A stretch of DNA of 5,754 bases from JAABYT01 sp964194585 (GTDB lineage Bacteria > Pseudomonadota > Gammaproteobacteria > HK1), in contig CAXMNG010000022.1 of the NCBI GenBank assembly GCA_964194585.1, forward strand, positions 1 to 5,754. The letters run 5' to 3'. Under the pieces are notes generated by a model. It saw only the letters and a program-made list of their open reading frames with translations. It had not been told where the DNA came from and searched no databases. Positions 1 through 5,181 of the stretch are shown in pieces (position 1 is the stretch's first letter; the number at the start of each line of letters is the position of its first letter). The position numbers and the translations under genes were made by a program.

Positions 1-759
1 TCCGTAGAAGCGGCTCAGGTCGCGGCTCGCCTGCTCGACCTCGGCATCGCTGCCGGCAACGTGGGTGTGCATTAACAGCATGATCCTGGGCCGGGGAATA
101 TCCCCATTGGCCGCGCAGGCGTCGTTGAAGCGCCCCATGAGGCTTTCCACTTCATCGTCCCCGCTCCACAGGGGCGTCACCTGGACGTTGCAGCCATTGG
201 ATACCGCGAATGCATGGGAATTGGGATCTCTCGCCGCGATCCAGATGGGCGGATAGGGCTTCTGCACCGGATGCGGTGTGCAGGTAGTGGAGGGGAAATT
301 CCAGTACTCACCTTCGTGAGCGTAATCTCCGTCCCAGAGCTTTCTGAGCGTCGGCACGAGCTCGCGCAATTTCGCACCGGCCCCCATTGCATCGATGCCG
401 TCGGCAAGGCGCGCGTACTCGAAGCTATAGGCGCCGCGGGCCACGCCGATGTCGAGCCGTCCACCGGTGATGATGTCGGTCATGGCCGCTTCGCCGGCAA
501 GCTTGATGGGATGCCAGAACGGCGCCACCACGGTGCCCGTGCCGAGCCGGATGCGCTCGGTCTTCGTAGCCAGGTAGGCGATATTGATGAATGGATTAGG
601 CGCGATGGTGAACTCCATGCCATGGTGCTCGCCAATCCAGGCCGTTTCGAAACCGCCCGCCTCCGCAGTTTTCACGAGTTCCGTCAGCTCGTCGAAAATT
701 CGGGTGTGCGAAATCGATGGCTGGTAACGCTCCATGTGGGCGAACAGTGAAAACTTCAT
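1..759 (-). CDS. LLM-class (luciferase-like) flavin-dependent monooxygenase, C-terminus beyond window
   Basis: I translated this frame from the ATG at 759; it stays open for 253 codons to base 1, so the C-terminus is missing (family proteins are usually about 330-380 aa). The N-terminus MKFSLFAHMERY is a first beta strand typical of the bacterial luciferase TIM barrel. Further family signatures are WIGEHHG (residues 41-47), RIRLGTGTVV (69-78) and TGGRLDIGVARGA (98-110), followed by PYPPIWIAARDPNS at about 168-181. Known for the family: these enzymes use reduced FMN delivered by a separate reductase, plus O2, to oxygenate or cleave small molecules in the cytoplasm. The adjacent upstream gene, 4 nt away, is a flavin reductase, which fits a two-component system. 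An AGGGAG Shine-Dalgarno lies 11 nt upstream of this start. The substrate is not deducible. Relatives of this general type include RutA and the pyridine monooxygenase PyrA. Family assignment is confident, reaction is not. Confidence 0.93.
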   Translation of the reverse strand, partial: MKFSLFAHMERYQPSISHTRIFDELTELVKTAEAGGFETAWIGEHHGMEFTIAPNPFINIAYLATKTERIRLGTGTVVAPFWHPIKLAGEAAMTDIITGGRLDIGVARGAYSFEYARLADGIDAMGAGAKLRELVPTLRKLWDGDYAHEGEYWNFPSTTCTPHPVQKPYPPIWIAARDPNSHAFAVSNGCNVQVTPLWSGDDEVESLMGRFNDACAANGDIPRPRIMLLMHTHVAGSDAEVEQASRDLSRFYG

Positions 760-763
760 CGAC

Positions 764-1705
764 TCAATCGCTCCCTGCCAGTGGTTTGACGCGGCCCGCC
801 ACCGCGTCGCCGACGTAAACGCCGAAGGAATCTTCCTCGCGTTCGCGCACGTAGCGCTCGAGCATGGAGCGCACGGCGGTGTCACGAATATCATGCCACG
901 GAATATCCCGAAACGGCACCAGCGACGCCTTCGCATGATCGTCGACGGCACGCGCCTCGCCTCGATAGACGATACTGTGGACACCGCTCTGCGGATCTTC
1001 ATAGACAGCGAACAAGAACGACAGCTCGGCGTCGACCCCGGCCGCCCTGACTTTGCTCAACAAGCTTCCGTCGTCTTCTGCATTTCCAATTCGGGACGCG
1101 GTGGGTAGCGACAACGCGCCGTCATCGGCATCGCGATGGAACAGAATCGCTTCCTCATGCTCGATGAGCGCAAGCAGCCGCGTGGCGTCGTCCTGCTCGG
1201 CGGCGCGCACCGCGTCCCGGGCGAGTCCGAAGGAGACATAGGCGCCGCGGCAAAAACCCAGTGGGCTCGAGGCCGCGTAATCGTAGTCCACGATGCGGCC
1301 GATCAGAATGTAATGATCGCCGGCATCGACAGCCTCGTGCATGCGGCAGTCGAGCCAGGCGACGGTGCCCGCGATGATCGGGGATCCAGTGGAGCGCGTG
1401 AACCAATCGACGGTGGCAAAGCGATCCGCGATTCGTGAGCTGAAGGTGGCGGAAATGGCTTTTTGATTCTCGCAAAGAATGTTGACGGCAAAACATTCCG
1501 ACGCGCGAAACACCGGGCAGCTGGCGGCCTTTTTCGCCAGGCACACGAGTATCAGCGGCGGATCGAGCGACACCGAGGTAAAGGAGTTGGCGGTGAAGCC
1601 TCTGGGCGTGCCGTCGGCATCCATGGTCGTCACTACCGTGACGCCGGTGGCAAAGGTGCCGAGCGCGCGGCGCAACGCCTGCGCATCGATGGGACGATCG
1701 GTCAT
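764..1705 (-). CDS. Flavin reductase (DIM6/NTAB, RutF/HpaC-like) with extra C-terminal domain
   Basis: This 313-aa protein has an N-terminal flavin reductase domain at about residues 8-162. Visible motifs are GTFATGVTVVTT (16-27), GFTANSFTSVSLDPPL (36-51), CFAVNIL (71-77) and the family signature GDHYILIGRI (129-138). Known for the family: such proteins use NAD(P)H to reduce FMN or FAD, which diffuses to a partner monooxygenase. Most stand-alone members are about 160-190 aa, so roughly 145 residues at the C-terminus (about 168-313) are extra. That part contains a strand-rich stretch ending LPTASRIG, then AELSFLFAVYED and HSIVYRGEA, which recalls a Nudix fold lacking the catalytic Nudix box (inference by eye). 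The start ATG overlaps the upstream hydrolase stop (ATGA), and the stop lies 4 nt before the LLM monooxygenase start, so the three genes are very probably cotranscribed and coupled. It is the probable electron-supplying component of that monooxygenase. Confidence 0.92.
   Translation of the reverse strand: MTDRPIDAQALRRALGTFATGVTVVTTMDADGTPRGFTANSFTSVSLDPPLILVCLAKKAASCPVFRASECFAVNILCENQKAISATFSSRIADRFATVDWFTRSTGSPIIAGTVAWLDCRMHEAVDAGDHYILIGRIVDYDYAASSPLGFCRGAYVSFGLARDAVRAAEQDDATRLLALIEHEEAILFHRDADDGALSLPTASRIGNAEDDGSLLSKVRAAGVDAELSFLFAVYEDPQSGVHSIVYRGEARAVDDHAKASLVPFRDIPWHDIRDTAVRSMLERYVREREEDSFGVYVGDAVAGRVKPLAGSD
771..776 (-). promoter_or_regulatory. Ribosome binding site of the LLM monooxygenase
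   Basis: On the minus strand the sequence reads AGGGAG, 11 nt before the ATG at 759. It lies inside the last codons of the flavin reductase gene. This suggests translational coupling and supports the start at 759 over the next ATG at 735. Confidence 0.6.
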
Positions 1706-2514
1706 AGCTTGTGCTCTTCGAGGAACGCGCGCAGCCTCTCATTGACGGGCTCGGGAGAAACGAACGCTACCATGTGCCGCGCGTTCGGCAAGACCACGGC
1801 CTGCCCGTGGGGCGCCTCGGTGGCCATGCGCCTGGCCATCGCCGGGGTCGAGTTGGGATCCTGCGACCCGGCGAGAAACAACGCCGGCATGGCGAGCATG
1901 CCGAGCCGGCCGACAATGGCTTCATCGGACGAAACGAACACCCGGTAAGCACGCGCATAGCCGGTTGCATCGGCAGCGGCCAGCCAAGCTCTGAGCACAG
2001 CCGCCTTGTCCCGCGCCCCCGGGCCCGCGTCGTCTCCGAACCAGCGCGCCAGCGTTGCATCGACGCCCGCCGCCGGGCCCGCGGTAGCCAGAGTCTCCGC
2101 CCGCGCGAGGGCCGCGGCACGACTCTCGGCGCTGCGATCGTAGACGGGACACAGCGCCCCCAGGGCAGCCACCCGGGCAGGATTGGCGATGGCGAAGGCA
2201 GTGGCGATGATGGCGCCCATGGAATGGCCGATGACCACGGCGCGGGAGATCTGCAAGGCATCCAGGAGCCCCTCGAGCTGCGCCACATAGGTCCCCAACG
2301 AGGCCGATTCCGGCGGCAAATCGCTGCCCCCGTGACCCAGGGTGTCGTAGACGATAACGCGATGGCTCGTGGAGAAAGCCGCTACCTGGGGGTCCCAGAC
2401 TTCACTTCGGAGGCCGACGCCGTGCACCAGCACCATCGTCGATCCGGCCGATCCGTCTCCGCGGACGCCATAGGCCGTTCGAAGGCCGCCTGTTTTCGTA
2501 TCCATTCCCGGCAC
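1702..2514 (-). CDS. Alpha/beta-fold hydrolase
   Basis: This 270-aa protein carries the complete set of alpha/beta-hydrolase landmarks. These are the oxyanion-hole segment LVHGVG (29-34), the YDTLGHGGSD strand-turn (56-65), the nucleophile elbow GHSMG with Ser98, the acid in AGSQDPN (Asp219) and the catalytic His247 in NARHMV. A cap region lies between about 125 and 200. Length and layout match the PcaD (3-oxoadipate enol-lactonase) and RutD-like group, which hydrolyse esters, lactones or carbamate-like products of ring cleavage. No signal peptide is present, so it is cytoplasmic. The reading frame starts at a GTG (2514); an in-frame ATG at 2505 (MDTKTGG) is an equally good candidate, and neither has a convincing Shine-Dalgarno. 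The stop overlaps the flavin reductase start by 4 nt. Its place ahead of an oxygenase pair suggests it hydrolyses the oxygenation product or prepares the substrate (inference). Confidence 0.93.
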   Translation of the reverse strand: MPGMDTKTGGLRTAYGVRGDGSAGSTMVLVHGVGLRSEVWDPQVAAFSTSHRVIVYDTLGHGGSDLPPESASLGTYVAQLEGLLDALQISRAVVIGHSMGAIIATAFAIANPARVAALGALCPVYDRSAESRAAALARAETLATAGPAAGVDATLARWFGDDAGPGARDKAAVLRAWLAAADATGYARAYRVFVSSDEAIVGRLGMLAMPALFLAGSQDPNSTPAMARRMATEAPHGQAVVLPNARHMVAFVSPEPVNERLRAFLEEHKL

Positions 2515-2596
2515 ATCGGTGTGAGCTGCCGGGAAATTACAGGGAATTCAGCCCGGGAGAAAGGCCGACCCGTGTCCCCCTCTGGCGGCCGGCGGT

Positions 2597-2944
2597 CTAG
2601 TCGCAAGATGCGGTAAGCCGGAGACCTGGCTTGTAAGCGGCGCCGTTGGTTCTGCGCTGGGCCATGTTCCAGGCGGCGATGCCGAGCAGAAGCTCCGTGC
2701 GAATAAAGTCCGCACCCAGGCCCAGATAATTCGACATGGTTTCGATAGACACGGATGCCTGGTGGCAGGCCACCAGGAAAACGCGCATCTCCTCCGGGTG
2801 CCTGGTGTGGCGTGCGAGACGGTCGTCGGATGTACGCGCAGCCAACCGAAGCTTCGACACACCGTCAAACTCATCGATGGCGAGATTGCCCGCATAACCG
2901 GGATCGCCACTATCCAGATGCCGTGCTTCGCAGTCGTACCCCAT
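2597..2944 (-). CDS. Hypothetical protein, first gene of the oxygenase operon
   Basis: I do not recognise a family in this 115-aa protein. It is accepted as a gene because a consensus AGGAGG lies 9 nt before its ATG, codon use has GC-rich third positions like its neighbours, and it sits 82 nt upstream of the hydrolase on the same strand. The protein is soluble-looking, with no signal peptide or membrane segment. Residues about 27-97 look mostly helical, including the stretches FDGVSKLRLAARTSDDRL and EEMRVFLVACHQASVSIETM. It contains three cysteines (5, 60, 114) and four histidines (9, 46, 49, 61), including an HTRH pair and an adjacent Cys60-His61, so metal or cofactor binding is possible but unproven. 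It could be an accessory or binding subunit for the flavin enzymes or a small regulator; no helix-turn-helix is obvious. The overlapping minus-strand frame at 2548-2910 lacks a comparable ribosome binding site. Confidence 0.72.
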   Translation of the reverse strand: MGYDCEARHLDSGDPGYAGNLAIDEFDGVSKLRLAARTSDDRLARHTRHPEEMRVFLVACHQASVSIETMSNYLGLGADFIRTELLLGIAAWNMAQRRTNGAAYKPGLRLTASCD

Positions 2945-2953
2945 GTCTCAATT

Positions 2954-2959
2954 CCTCCT
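2954..2959 (-). promoter_or_regulatory. Strong Shine-Dalgarno of the 115-aa gene
   Basis: The minus strand reads AGGAGG here, with 9 nt to the ATG at 2944. This is the best ribosome binding site in the window. It fixes the start of the first minus-strand gene and argues that this gene is well translated. Confidence 0.75.
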
Positions 2960-3084
2960 GCACCTTATTGATCCCCCGAGGATGCAGCTTAACGGACTGC
3001 TCGCGGATTGCAGTGTGAAAAAGCACAGCGTGGAGAGATCCCTCGCCGGCTGGAGTTCTACGGGGCGCGGTTGTGGTCACTTGC

Positions 3085-3114
3085 TTGAATCCAAAGGCAC
3101 TTTGTCGTTGAATC
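3085..3114 (+). repeat. Direct repeat TTGAATC x2, 23-bp period
   Basis: TTGAATC occurs at 3085-3091 and again at 3108-3114, so equivalent bases are 23 bp apart, close to two helical turns. The second copy ends 7 nt before the ATG at 3122 and occupies the place where a ribosome binding site would be expected; no strong Shine-Dalgarno is seen there. It could be a pair of half-sites for a regulator, or chance. Confidence 0.35.
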
Positions 3115-3121
3115 GAAAAAT

Positions 3122-4129
3122 ATGAAAGTGACGATCGCTTTGGTGCAAGGTGACGCGGCTGGAATCGGCGCCGAGCTGCTCGCCAAGCTACTCGATGACG
3201 AGCAGATACGGACACGCGCGAATATTCTGATTGTGTCGGACGAGCGGGTGTTTCGCGCAGGCTGTGACGTTACGGGGTTGAGTCCGCCGGTCAAGACTAT
3301 TTCGCGAATCGACGACATGGACTTCACCGAAGAGATACCCAACCTTCTCGACGTTCCGGCTGTCGATCCACGCGACGTTCCGCTCGGCAGCGTGTCGATT
3401 GCAGCGGGTGGCGCCGTGCTGCGGTGGTTCGGAAAAGCCCTCGACTTCGCTCAGGCAGGCACGGTCGATGGCGTTTGCTTCATGCCCTTCAACAAAGGGG
3501 CCATGCACCGAGCGGGGCTCGATGCCGAAGACGAACTGCAGTGGGCCAAGAAGCGTCTGGGCTGCAAGGGGCGCGCCAGCGAATTCAACGTCATCGACGG
3601 CATGTGGAACGCACGGGTCACGTCCCATGTGCCACTGCGCGAGGTCGCCGATCTGTTGACGGTAGAACGCATCGTCGAGGCAATCGCGCTTGCCGATCGC
3701 ACTCTGAAGGAAGCCGGTTTTGAGGAACCCCGCATCGCGGTCGCGGCAATCAATCCGCATGCCGGCGATGGAGGTCAAATTGGGCGCGAGGAAATCGAGG
3801 TCATCGGGCCCGCCGTCGAGCGCGCCCGTGAGATGGATATACGCGCCGACGGCCCGTTTCCCTCCGATACGCTCTATATAAAAGTGCGTGACAAGCAATA
3901 CGATTGCGCCGTCAGCATGTACCACGATCAGGGGCAGATCGCCATCAAGCTGCTGGGCTTTCACATGGGTGTGTCGGTACTGGGGGGATTGCCTTTCCCG
4001 GTCACAACACCCGCGCATGGAACGGCCTTCGACATTGTCGGATCAAATTCGGCTCGAATCGAGGCGTCGGTGCGCGCGTTCATGATGGCTTGCGATATGG
4101 CGGAGAACCGCGAGAGCAGCGTCGGGTAA
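3122..4129 (+). CDS. PdxA-family NAD-dependent dehydrogenase, divergent paralogue
   Basis: This 335-aa protein matches PdxA in length and collinear motifs: GDAAGIGAE (10-18), FNKGAMHRAG (123-132), TSHVPLREV (167-175), NPHAGDGGQIGREE (211-224), YHDQGQIAIK (267-276) and HGTAFDIVG (299-307). The metal ligands of E. coli PdxA (His166, His211, His266) correspond to His169, His213 and His268. Known for the family: metal- and NAD(P)-dependent oxidation of a hydroxyl group, often with decarboxylation, in vitamin B6 synthesis (4-hydroxythreonine-4-phosphate), threonate/erythronate catabolism, or aromatic catabolism (TphB acts on the terephthalate dihydrodiol). The GHTE substrate motif is replaced by DELQ (137-140), and the usual Arg after GLP is Val294, so the canonical B6 substrate is unlikely. 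Together with the divergent oxygenase operon this suggests a catabolic role (inference). It starts at ATG 3122 without a strong Shine-Dalgarno. Automated pipelines would probably label it pdxA. Confidence 0.92.
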   Translation: MKVTIALVQGDAAGIGAELLAKLLDDEQIRTRANILIVSDERVFRAGCDVTGLSPPVKTISRIDDMDFTEEIPNLLDVPAVDPRDVPLGSVSIAAGGAVLRWFGKALDFAQAGTVDGVCFMPFNKGAMHRAGLDAEDELQWAKKRLGCKGRASEFNVIDGMWNARVTSHVPLREVADLLTVERIVEAIALADRTLKEAGFEEPRIAVAAINPHAGDGGQIGREEIEVIGPAVERAREMDIRADGPFPSDTLYIKVRDKQYDCAVSMYHDQGQIAIKLLGFHMGVSVLGGLPFPVTTPAHGTAFDIVGSNSARIEASVRAFMMACDMAENRESSVG

Positions 4130-4174
4130 GGGTACTCGGCAGCTCTGACGCCCATGTTGAGTTATTGTTCCCTT

Positions 4175-4200
4175 ATGGCTGCGACATCACACACAGCCAT
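4175..4200. repeat. Inverted repeat ATGGCTG / CAGCCAT between the PdxA-like gene and the 93-aa gene
   Basis: A perfect 7-bp inverted repeat (4175-4181 and 4194-4200) with a 12-nt spacer lies 45 nt after the stop of the PdxA-like gene. No T-run follows on the plus strand, so it is a poor intrinsic terminator. Its position about 80 nt before the next start would also suit an operator for the 93-aa gene. Function is unassigned. Confidence 0.35.
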
Positions 4201-4279
4201 GAAGGCGGCCTGCCCGCTATCAACCGGCACTAAAAACGGGGTAAACTATTTTGTTCGAGAGCACCTGGAGTAAATTCAG

Positions 4280-4561
4280 ATGAAACATACGACGGTCATG
4301 GTCGGATTGTTGTCCGCAATTCTCTTGGCACCCGCGTCCAGCTTGGCGTGCAGCGCGCTTGGACCCAACAAGCATGTGGGCACGGTGATTGGTCTCGACG
4401 CTGCCGCCCAAACCATCACGGTACTCGATGCGCAAACGCGCCAGCCCGTCACCTTTCTCGCCAACGAAGAGCTTCTGAACGAAGCGAGAAACGCGAAGGG
4501 GCAGATCATCGTGGATTACGAGACCGAGGGCACCCAGCTGAGAGCGATCGGTATTCAATAG
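4280..4561 (+). CDS. Small exported (periplasmic) protein of unknown function
   Basis: This 93-aa protein begins with a classic Sec signal peptide: a short positive end (MKHT), a hydrophobic core (VMVGLLSAILLA), and likely cleavage after Ala23 in SSLA-C. The residues before Cys24 are S-L-A, which is not a proper lipobox, so signal peptidase I cleavage is favoured over lipidation. The mature part of about 70 residues is small and beta-rich. It contains GTVIGLDAAAQTITVLDA, a pattern seen in small OB- or beta-barrel-like periplasmic proteins (DUF5666- or CusF-like in style). I cannot assign a family, and the Met/His/Trp copper residues expected of CusF are not evident. A GGAG ribosome binding site (4267-4270) lies 9 nt before the ATG, which supports this start. 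It appears to be a single-gene unit with about 150 bp of upstream sequence. Confidence 0.78.
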   Translation: MKHTTVMVGLLSAILLAPASSLACSALGPNKHVGTVIGLDAAAQTITVLDAQTRQPVTFLANEELLNEARNAKGQIIVDYETEGTQLRAIGIQ

Positions 4562-4584
4562 TGAATGCCTGACGCTACCAGGCC

Positions 4585-4598
4585 GCTGCATCCGCAGC
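4585..4598 (+). terminator. Short GC hairpin after the 93-aa gene, possible weak terminator
   Basis: GCTGC-ATCC-GCAGC forms a 5-bp stem with a 4-nt loop, 23 nt after the stop at 4561, and flanking CC/GG bases could extend it imperfectly. No T-tract follows, so intrinsic termination is doubtful. It could instead stabilise the 3' end of the transcript. Confidence 0.25.
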
Positions 4599-4704
4599 CG
4601 GTGGAGCTCGTACCCTGGATCGAGGAACTTCGCCGGATATGCCGTGTCTGATGCTTGATCTACACTGTTAACTGATTTTCGAATGAATCGGGGATAACCG
4701 CGTC

Positions 4705-5088
4705 GTGGCGCCAGGCAGTCCACCACCACCGGCCACCCGGCAGAACCACTTGGTGATCGCCCTGGGCACCGCCGTATTGCTGGCGATACTGGCCAATCCC
4801 GGTTTCGGCATGGCCGCGGCAGCGGGCGGGGCCGGGCAGCATGTCGAGGCGGCGGTGGCGATTGGAAGCGGCCATATCACCGTGGGAGACACCCGGCACA
4901 GCGATCACAGTTGTCGTCACGACAAGAAAGCCACCGACTGCTCGCCTTGCCCGTCCTGCTCCGGTGGCCTGCCCTCCGGGGCAGGGGAAGACTCCGAGGT
5001 CATGACGATTGTCCGGACGCCGATGTTTCGCTCCCATTATGACGACGTGGTGCCAGTGGGCATCCGCCGACCTCCAAAGCTCTCCTGA
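4705..5088 (+). CDS. Membrane-anchored/exported Cys-His-rich small protein (possibly CopL/DUF2946-like)
   Basis: This 127-aa frame starts at GTG 4705, with GGGG at 4690-4693 as a possible ribosome binding site 11 nt upstream; a later GTG at 4753 is an alternative. Residues about 16-31 (LVIALGTAVLLAILAN) form a hydrophobic segment that is either a signal peptide, cleaved near FGMAAAA, or an anchor. The downstream region is rich in potential metal ligands: His65, His68, Cys70, His72, then C79-x2-C82-x2-C85. The C-terminus, VGIRRPPKLS, resembles the RPP ending seen in small copper-resistance proteins of the CopL type and in DUF2946-like proteins (from memory, not a search). A role in periplasmic metal binding or sensing is inferred, not shown. 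It precedes a DsbC-type gene by 93 bp on the same strand. Confidence 0.68.
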   Translation: MAPGSPPPPATRQNHLVIALGTAVLLAILANPGFGMAAAAGGAGQHVEAAVAIGSGHITVGDTRHSDHSCRHDKKATDCSPCPSCSGGLPSGAGEDSEVMTIVRTPMFRSHYDDVVPVGIRRPPKLS

Positions 5089-5113
5089 TCCAACAAGTCA
5101 CCCTTCCCCCAAT

Positions 5114-5156
5114 CGGGGCCGGTGGTTTTCCCGAATTCGCTTAGCAAGTGGCCCCG
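5114..5156. repeat. Inverted repeat CGGGGCC / GGCCCCG upstream of the DsbC-type gene
   Basis: Two perfect 7-bp arms (5114-5120 and 5150-5156) are separated by 29 nt, within the 93-bp gap before the disulfide isomerase gene. No T-run follows. It may be a leader or operator structure, but in GC-rich DNA a chance match is also plausible. Confidence 0.25.
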
Positions 5157-5181
5157 GTCGCTCTCCAAGTCAGGTGATTTC

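Larger units (their letters stand above)
2945..3121. promoter_or_regulatory. Divergent intergenic region between the oxygenase operon and the PdxA-like gene
   Basis: These 177 bp separate two gene sets transcribed away from each other, so they must hold the leftward operon promoter and probably the rightward promoter for the dehydrogenase. I see no clean sigma-70 hexamer pair or sigma-54 site on either strand. Visible structures are a short inverted repeat ACTGC/GCAGT (2996-3000 and 3010-3014, 9-nt spacer) and the direct repeat TTGAATC close to the rightward start. No regulator gene is present in the window. Position supports the call; exact promoters are not resolved. Confidence 0.5.

Noticed and set aside
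214..750. 178-codon plus-strand open frame
   Set aside because: It lies entirely antisense to the LLM monooxygenase, whose motifs are unambiguous; the frame is a by-product of GC-rich codons.
1711..2616. 301-codon plus-strand open frame
   Set aside because: Antisense to the alpha/beta hydrolase, with arginine/glycine-rich low-information sequence and no recognisable domain.
2548..2910. 120-codon minus-strand frame overlapping the 115-aa gene
   Set aside because: No comparable Shine-Dalgarno and a composition typical of a shifted frame; the 2944 start with AGGAGG is far better.
2597..2944. Possible similarity of the 115-aa protein to hexameric tyrosine-coordinated heme proteins
   Set aside because: Only a vague helical pattern near IETMSNYL resembles that family; the characteristic residues do not line up, so no assignment was made.
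3188..4018. 276-codon minus-strand open frame
   Set aside because: Antisense to the PdxA-like gene, which has full family motifs; no ribosome binding site or domain supports the antisense frame.
3122..4129. Calling this gene the vitamin B6 enzyme pdxA
   Set aside because: Substrate-binding positions appear substituted, and the neighbours are an oxygenase operon, not ksgA/surA; the symbol was left blank.
4220..4729. 169-codon minus-strand open frame
   Set aside because: It covers the 93-aa gene in antisense, which has a signal peptide and ribosome binding site; the antisense protein shows no domain.
5114..5156. GC-rich inverted repeat as a Rho-independent terminator
   Set aside because: The spacer is 29 nt and no T-tract follows; recorded only as a repeat.
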